A stretch of 64,000 nt of DNA from JABSQH01 sp965230015 (GTDB taxonomy: Bacteria > Actinomycetota > Acidimicrobiia > Acidimicrobiales > Ilumatobacteraceae): NCBI GenBank assembly GCA_965230015.1, contig CBDDKF010000009.1:62001-126000 (forward strand), written 5' to 3'. The position numbers and the translations under genes are program-made. Position 1 is the first letter of the stretch; each line of letters begins with the position of its first letter. Shown piece after piece: positions 59,308 to 64,000 of the stretch. The notes beneath the pieces are model-generated. The model saw nothing but the letters and a program-made list of their open reading frames with translations. It was not told the origin of the DNA and did not search any database.

Positions 59308-60654
59308 ATGCGGACAGAGGAGAACGCCCCAAGCTTCGTTCCGTTCTATGAGCCCTTCGTGAGTCCCGACTACGTCGGGTGGAACGCTCCAGGCGCTCCG
59401 GTCGTGGCATGGGTGGCGATCCACTCCGCAGCGAGTGCGCTTCTCGCGGCTGTCCTTGTGGCCTCTGCGTTCGACGGACTGCCCGTAACTGCTCTGGTCG
59501 GCCTCGGCTGGATCGCTGCCGTCAGCGGACTCGTGTTACGACTCGCCCGACACCTCCTCATCGCTGCGACGACGCCGGTCGGCATCCACACCGTCTCGAT
59601 TCGGCCCCGGGCCATCTCGATTTCGGCTAAGGCAGGGTGCTATCTCGTCATCACTCAGATCGCGTACCTCGCCGTTCGGGAGCTAGGTCGTGACGGCGTT
59701 GTGCTCTTTGCCGGTGTCGTGGCGCTGACGGTTGGTATCCGTGTCGCCGGGCTTGACGCTTGGGAAGGAACCATTCGGCCGCGGTTCTTCTATGTCCGGA
59801 CGGTGTGCTCGACTCGAGGTCTCCTGAACGGGCTACTCGTCGTTGCCTGCGCAGGCCTCGCGATGTGGCTCCCGACGTTGCTCCTCGGTTCGCTCGCCAC
59901 CAGCGACGAACCGATCTGGATCTTCCCGACGGACTCGTCCTGGGTCGAAAGGTTCGGATTGTTCATCGTGAGCCTGGCAGCGTTGAGCCTCCCGACTCTC
60001 TTGATCTGTGAGGCCATCGGGCTCGCAGCCCGCTACGACAACCGCTTGACGACGCTCGTTCTCCGGCAGGAGCGTGAGCTGCAACAGGCGCGCGTCGCCG
60101 GCGAGCTGCACGACCGCGCACTCCACGACGTGCGAAGACTCCGATCTGATTGTTCCGAGCCCGAGCATCGGTTCGCTGCCAGTCGGCTCGAGGCGGAACT
60201 CCGTCGCTTGCAGCGCGAACTCGAACCGCAGATCGCGTCCGAGCGGCCGGTGCGCGGCTGCCTGGCTCGTGCGTTCGAACGGGCGAACGAGCTGGGCCTC
60301 GAAATCATTCCGCTTATCGACGGCCATACGCTGGCGACGGTGCTCGACCGGTCGACCGCCGAGCTCTTGGAGGCAGTTTCGCACGAGCACGTGATCAACT
60401 CGGTGAATGCACAGGCAGCGACTTCTTGGATTGAGATCACGATCGACGAAGTCAGTCTTGTCGTTCGCTACGAGGACGATGGGGGAGGCTACGAACCATC
60501 TGTTGCGCTGGAGCGTGACGGTGGGCTGGCTCGATTGGTGCGGCGAGTACGAGCATCAGGTGGCGTCTTTCGGTTCGACGCTCGGCCCGGCCGGACGGCG
60601 AGTGTCATCACTCTTGCGATGTCGCGTGAGAGCGAGGAGGGCGAACCTGAATGA
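59308..60654 (+). CDS. Membrane sensor histidine kinase (HisKA_3-like)
   Basis: 448 residues. Six or so membrane helices in residues 30-245 (APVVAWVAIHSAASALLAAVLVAS, LLNGLLVVACAGLAMWLP, FGLFIVSLAALSLPTLLICEA). A coiled section follows, with the phospho-acceptor His in RVAGELHDRALHDVRRLR near residue 266, matching the ELHD of the HisKA_3 group. The ATPase domain is diverged: AVSHEHVINSVNAQAATSWIEI (N-box) and YEDDGGGYEPSVALERDGGLARLVRRV (G-box). Membrane-embedded sensing is likely. Its stop overlaps the response regulator ATG. Confidence 0.85.
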   Translation: MRTEENAPSFVPFYEPFVSPDYVGWNAPGAPVVAWVAIHSAASALLAAVLVASAFDGLPVTALVGLGWIAAVSGLVLRLARHLLIAATTPVGIHTVSIRPRAISISAKAGCYLVITQIAYLAVRELGRDGVVLFAGVVALTVGIRVAGLDAWEGTIRPRFFYVRTVCSTRGLLNGLLVVACAGLAMWLPTLLLGSLATSDEPIWIFPTDSSWVERFGLFIVSLAALSLPTLLICEAIGLAARYDNRLTTLVLRQERELQQARVAGELHDRALHDVRRLRSDCSEPEHRFAASRLEAELRRLQRELEPQIASERPVRGCLARAFERANELGLEIIPLIDGHTLATVLDRSTAELLEAVSHEHVINSVNAQAATSWIEITIDEVSLVVRYEDDGGGYEPSVALERDGGLARLVRRVRASGGVFRFDARPGRTASVITLAMSRESEEGEPE

Positions 60655-61406
60655 AGCGCGTGGCGCTCATCGACGATGAGAATCACATTGCGGTCGATCT
60701 CGCCAAAACGATCGCGAGTTCCGCTGAAGGCGCCGTAGAGATCGAAGCGCTGGACCGGCCGCGTCGGCTCAACTCGATCGATCTCTCGACCCCGTTCACT
60801 CACGCAGTCGTGGACTTGTCGTACGGTCTGTGGAACTACGATTCAGCGGAGAACTTCTCGCCCGAGCCAGACCTCGGGATCGATGCGATCGACGCACTGC
60901 TTCAGAGGGACGGCTCGACGAAGATCGTCGTGATGACCCGTCTCGACACCCCTCTCCTCCAAGAGATGGCGACGGCTATCAGGGAGTTCTGGCCTGAAAT
61001 CAGATTCCTCCACAAGTCTGACCTCGGCGTGCTCGATCGAGCTGCCGCCTTTGTGTTGAAGAGCGAGGTGCGCGACAACGCCGAGGTGTCTCTGCTCCTG
61101 ACGGGCATTGCGCCACGATCGGAGAACGAACTCCGAGCGGCTTTCAGCCTAATGCCCTCCCCGTCGACCTCAGCTCGTGTAGCGCAAGCCCTCAGCTCGT
61201 GCATCGACCGCCCGATGCACGAGCAGATCGCAGCCGCCCTTCCGTACTCGGTCAAATACGTTCGACGAGTCGTCCACGAGACTGCGTCGCTCCTACGCGA
61301 CCAGGATTGGATCCCCACTGCGGACCAGGCTGGCATCGACCGACTCTGGATCTGGTGCAGGGCGCGGCGACCGCTCCTGATGCGGTGCCTTGACGTAGGC
61401 GGCTGA
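60651..61406 (+). CDS. Response regulator with HTH output
   Basis: 251 residues, coupled to the kinase by ATGA. Receiver domain: acidic cluster ALIDDENHIAVDLA, phospho-acceptor Asp in FTHAVVDLSYGL near residue 55, Thr in IVVMTRLD, Lys in IRFLHKSDLG. There is an unusual insert after the acceptor (NYDSAENFSPEPDLG). Output part ALSSCIDRPMHEQIAAALPYSVKYVRRVVHETASLLRDQ resembles a LuxR/sigma-region-4 helix-turn-helix. Target genes unknown; the divergent papain-like gene is the nearest candidate. Confidence 0.82.
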   Translation: MKRVALIDDENHIAVDLAKTIASSAEGAVEIEALDRPRRLNSIDLSTPFTHAVVDLSYGLWNYDSAENFSPEPDLGIDAIDALLQRDGSTKIVVMTRLDTPLLQEMATAIREFWPEIRFLHKSDLGVLDRAAAFVLKSEVRDNAEVSLLLTGIAPRSENELRAAFSLMPSPSTSARVAQALSSCIDRPMHEQIAAALPYSVKYVRRVVHETASLLRDQDWIPTADQAGIDRLWIWCRARRPLLMRCLDVGG

Positions 61407-61528
61407 GCCGGAGCCCGTGGAATTGACCAGGAGATGGACACAGGGAAACGACAAACTGAGCGGACATCTGGCCGCTAGGAGTGGTCGAAACCGGAGATCT
61501 GGGACATCTCGTTGCTTCGACTCGGGTA

Positions 61529-62122
61529 TCAGCACGCAGCACTGATCAGCGGAAACACCTCCAGTCGAATCTCGTTTGCGCCGAGTTGGCGGTCGCCGTA
61601 GCCGCGCCACGCGGACCGACCGAAGATCTGAGGTAGCGCAGCTGACAACTCGGACATCGAGCGACGTGCCTCGCGAGTTCCAACGCCGATGTCCGGACCA
61701 CGGAACGCGAGTGCGAAACCGACCTGTTGATCGGGAGCGAGCCCGCGTTGCTCAAGCGCTGCTGCGTAGGCGAGCTGAAACTGATCGATGAAGTTCTCGT
61801 CTGCCGGGATTCGGATTTCGAACGCGTCGTTTACGCTCACCGAGTCGCACCATTCGGGCGGCGGGGTCGTTGTGGAAGGCACAGGGGCCACTGTCGTGGG
61901 TGCGGTTGTCGTGGTCGAGGTCGGCGTCACCGTCCCGTCTCCCGCAGCGGCGCTCGCGATTGGGACGGCAGCCAGGGCGACGACAAAGAGCGCAAGGAGA
62001 ACGTCGGCGTACATCCAGCCGGCGAACGACAAGCCATCGTCGCCAGGTGCGGGGGATCTGCGGAGCGACCGCCGTCGATGTCTAGCTGCCACGAATGAAC
62101 CCCTGGCTTGCATGGAGCGCAT
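61529..62122 (-). CDS. Small MotB/ZorB-like membrane protein
   Basis: 197 residues from ATG 62122 (ATG 62113 also possible). Short cytoplasmic start, one membrane helix with a single Asp, SFAGWMYADVLLALFVVALAAVP, which matches the ADL-x2-LL-x-FFV helix of MotB/ZorB where the Asp carries protons. A Thr/Pro linker (TPTSTTTTAPTT) follows, then an exported domain (VGFALAFRGPDIGVGTREARRSM, NEIRLEVFPL) that resembles a reduced OmpA-like peptidoglycan-binding fold. The start overlaps the previous gene by 41 bases. Named by topology and motif only. Confidence 0.55.
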   Translation of the reverse strand: MRSMQARGSFVAARHRRRSLRRSPAPGDDGLSFAGWMYADVLLALFVVALAAVPIASAAAGDGTVTPTSTTTTAPTTVAPVPSTTTPPPEWCDSVSVNDAFEIRIPADENFIDQFQLAYAAALEQRGLAPDQQVGFALAFRGPDIGVGTREARRSMSELSAALPQIFGRSAWRGYGDRQLGANEIRLEVFPLISAAC

Positions 62123-63038
62123 CTAGATCCTCACGGACGGTGTCGGTGGTTTCCGCCAGGGCAGTCATCGCTTCGCCCAGGATGCGGCGGGTATCGCGTA
62201 GGGCATCGAAGACTGGGGTCAGTTCGGCGCGGTTCGAGCGTGTCTCTTCTCCCAACGCAGCGACCTCCTGCGTGAGCGCTGCGATGGCTCTCTGCACGTC
62301 ATCGAGGTCGTCAGCAACCGTCGAAAGGGCTGACGCATAGCCGGTGATCGAATCTGCGGCCGCTGTCACGAGCTCGCCAGCATTGATGGCGCTCTCCAAG
62401 AGTTCGCCAACGCGGCCGAGAGCAATCGAGACGATGTCAACAACGGAGTCCTGTGTGACGGACACACGTGGTGCGAGCGCCACGGCAAGGTTCACTGCGA
62501 CCTCCGCTCGCTCGCTCTCGAGGCGATCGATCGTTCGGGAGCGTCGACTACGGCCCGCTGACTGAAGCACTTCGCCTATCAAGGTGAGCGCTGCGACCGC
62601 TGCCACAAGTGCGAACGCCACGATCGCAGTGCCTGCAAGCGTGAGGAACTCGCTGCCGCCGGCCCCCCCGGACTGCCAGAACGCCACGAAGCTCGGCACC
62701 TCGCTCGCAGTAGCGGCGTCGACTTCAGAGTAGGCCTCGGCGACTTCGCTGATCGCCCACCAGGTGAGAGCGATCGGCGCGAAGACCGAAATGTTCCTTG
62801 CGATGAGCACGGCTCGGCCAACCATTCCCAAACCACCGCCTGCCTTCGACGTCGGATCCGGCAGGGCGCCGAGTAAGTCCGTACGAGACCAGTGGAGTGC
62901 AGCGTTCGAATCGTTAGCGACGGTGAGGAGGCTTCGGACTGCGGCATCGTCAGCGCAATGCACTTGATTGGACCAACGCTTGAGATGGTCCAGTGCTTTG
63001 TCGAGGTCGGTCTTTGGGGGCACGGGGGTAGTTGTCAT
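62082..63038 (-). CDS. Membrane protein with long coiled-coil tail, ZorA/MotA-like partner
   Basis: 318 residues from ATG 63038. Two membrane segments (VLIARNISVFAPIALTWWAISEV near 80-105; FLTLAGTAIVAFALVAAVAALTLIGEVL near 145-172), then about 130 residues of helical coiled coil (RLESERAEVAVNLAVAL, SALSTVADDLDDVQRAIAALTQEVAALGEETRSNR, LRDTRRILGEAMTALAETTDTV). A two-helix protein with a long cytoplasmic rod next to a MotB-like gene recalls the ZorA/ZorB motor of Zorya defence, but ZorA and MotA have more helices and this identity is not proved. Overlaps the MotB-like gene. Confidence 0.5.
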   Translation of the reverse strand: MTTTPVPPKTDLDKALDHLKRWSNQVHCADDAAVRSLLTVANDSNAALHWSRTDLLGALPDPTSKAGGGLGMVGRAVLIARNISVFAPIALTWWAISEVAEAYSEVDAATASEVPSFVAFWQSGGAGGSEFLTLAGTAIVAFALVAAVAALTLIGEVLQSAGRSRRSRTIDRLESERAEVAVNLAVALAPRVSVTQDSVVDIVSIALGRVGELLESAINAGELVTAAADSITGYASALSTVADDLDDVQRAIAALTQEVAALGEETRSNRAELTPVFDALRDTRRILGEAMTALAETTDTVREDLDALHASQGFIRGS

Positions 63039-63075
63039 GGTCCTCGGTCCGCAAGGAGGCGAATGAAACGGCGTG

Positions 63076-64000
63076 CTATCTCGCAACAGTGATCAAGGCA
63101 GCGACCAGAACCAGCACAAGACCGAGAGCGAGAGCAGCGAAGACAAGAGATCGATGTCGGGGCGGCGCTGAGCCAGCCGTTCGACGAGCGCAACCGGGGC
63201 CGGTCGGTGCCTGGCCGGCCACCACATGGGGGGTCTGCCTCGGGGCTTCGTGATCCGAGCCTTTGGTGGGTCTCTCCGGCTCTCGAGTCGATGATGAGGG
63301 GTTCGAGAGCGAGATCGGCAGCACGTGTTGCGAGAACAGGTAGGAGCCGGACGGTCGAGAGATCCCGAATCGACAGGTCAGGGAAGACGCATCGGCCACT
63401 GTGGCCGATCCCCAGGTGTCGCCGACGCCGCGGTCGATGATCTGGGTCCCGCCGTCGTCCCCAGAAATCGCCATCACGTCAGCGATTGACGATGAAGGCC
63501 ACTCCCAGCGAACATGTGACAACCCGAGTTCGTCACGGGCGAACCACACGGGCGGCGGCGACAAGTCTCGCAGTGCACGTCGTCGGGCGTAGGCGAAGCT
63601 CCTGCTCATCCGAATCTCAGGCGGTAGCTCTTCGCGCCCAATCAGTTGCTCGAGATCCGACGTCGCGGCCCGTGCAACGATCCGGCGAAAGGAGGAAAGG
63701 TCGCGCGGGCGGTCTGACACGGGATTCCACGGGACATCATCGGCGGCGGGTGGATTGGGACAAGAAGGCGTGGAGTACCAATCGCCAGCGAACCAGTAGC
63801 CACTACGTTTGTCGATGGTCCCGTGGTATCTACCGGGGGAAACAGGGTCGCTCGATTCCTTGAGATGAGGAAAGCCCCATCCGTGGAGCCGGACAGTGGC
63901 GAGCCGCACATCCTCGACTGGTGCCCCGGCTGAGAGCCGAACTGCGGAGGCAGCCCAGTCGGCCACCTCGGCCGGGCACACCAGTTCTCGGAGGACCGCG
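63076..64000 (-). CDS. C-terminally anchored protein, 5' end beyond the window
   Basis: The frame is open to position 64000 without a start that must be used (upstream codons read AVLRELVCPAEVADWAAS), so the gene runs off the right edge. Over 305 residues are visible: a beta-rich or mixed soluble domain (RLHGWGFPHLKESS, GYWFAGDWYSTPSC, WFARDELGLSHVRWEWPSS), a linker, and one C-terminal membrane helix RSLVFAALALGLVLVLVAALITVAR. No domain is recognised. It lies 37 bases upstream of the ZorA-like gene on the same strand, so it probably belongs to the same system. Confidence 0.6.
   Translation of the reverse strand, partial: AVLRELVCPAEVADWAASAVRLSAGAPVEDVRLATVRLHGWGFPHLKESSDPVSPGRYHGTIDKRSGYWFAGDWYSTPSCPNPPAADDVPWNPVSDRPRDLSSFRRIVARAATSDLEQLIGREELPPEIRMSRSFAYARRRALRDLSPPPVWFARDELGLSHVRWEWPSSSIADVMAISGDDGGTQIIDRGVGDTWGSATVADASSLTCRFGISRPSGSYLFSQHVLPISLSNPSSSTREPERPTKGSDHEAPRQTPHVVAGQAPTGPGCARRTAGSAPPRHRSLVFAALALGLVLVLVAALITVAR

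Noticed and set aside
61529..63038. Naming the gene pair as true Zorya ZorA/ZorB
   Set aside because: The first protein shows only two membrane helices, and no ZorC/D/E is visible, so only similarity is claimed.
1..64000. CRISPR arrays or rRNA genes
   Set aside because: No regularly spaced repeats and no rRNA-like conserved stretches were seen on either strand.

Overview
The window is GC-rich DNA with short intergenic gaps, GTG starts and many 4-base ATGA/GTGA gene overlaps. The gene content (oxygen-tolerant-type KorA/KorB, class II DAHP synthase, LigB-like ATP-dependent ligase, UvrD2-like helicase with HRDC, the nadD-membrane protein-rsfS order) points to an actinobacterium, most likely Acidimicrobiia (Ilumatobacter-like). 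That placement is an inference from gene families; no rRNA is present.

Positions 1-28,900 look like chromosomal backbone. In order: a SnoaL-like gene cut by the left edge, a sugar-porter MFS gene with a one-base frame break, a histidine phosphatase, a UvrD-like helicase, hemolysin III, a DUF429-like gene, an orphan ABC ATPase, korB-korA, ATP-dependent DNA ligase, a CYTH/CHAD pair, thymidine kinase, a PIG-L deacetylase, a ROK kinase, a thiolase with a frame break, an IS5-like insertion sequence, a three-gene reverse-strand run of small genes ending with class II DAHP synthase upstream, an RpoD-family sigma factor, nadD/membrane protein/rsfS, a divergent TetR/SDR pair, a cupin and tRNA-Ala(GGC). 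A 29-31 bp palindrome recurs at gene ends here (2297, 13312, 19188). In two places it supplies stop codons to flanking genes, and the third copy is split by the insertion sequence.

From about 29,100 to the right edge the DNA looks like an accessory region. It begins just after the tRNA with an excisionase-like gene. It has low coding density, several decayed or frameshifted genes (P-loop kinase, an unknown gene, a GNAT, an IS110 remnant) and many secreted or membrane proteins of unknown function. Recognisable parts are a membrane-anchored BTAD protein divergent from an S1C protease, two ECF sigma/anti-sigma pairs, a four-HTH protein coupled to a 28-residue membrane peptide, an NMT1-type binding lipoprotein, an acyltransferase-3/SGNH protein, a transglycosylase/M23 hydrolase, a GtrA-like protein, a permuted papain-like protein and a two-component system. 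The right edge holds a MotA/MotB (ZorAB)-like gene pair that continues out of the window.

The most novel signal is a family of four small exported proteins (40518, 47450, 50593, 51600) sharing a C-x5-H-G-x8-K motif. One of them ends an operon made of an ECF sigma factor, a membrane anti-sigma-like protein and an exported protein that carries the same extracytoplasmic module as the anti-sigma-like protein.
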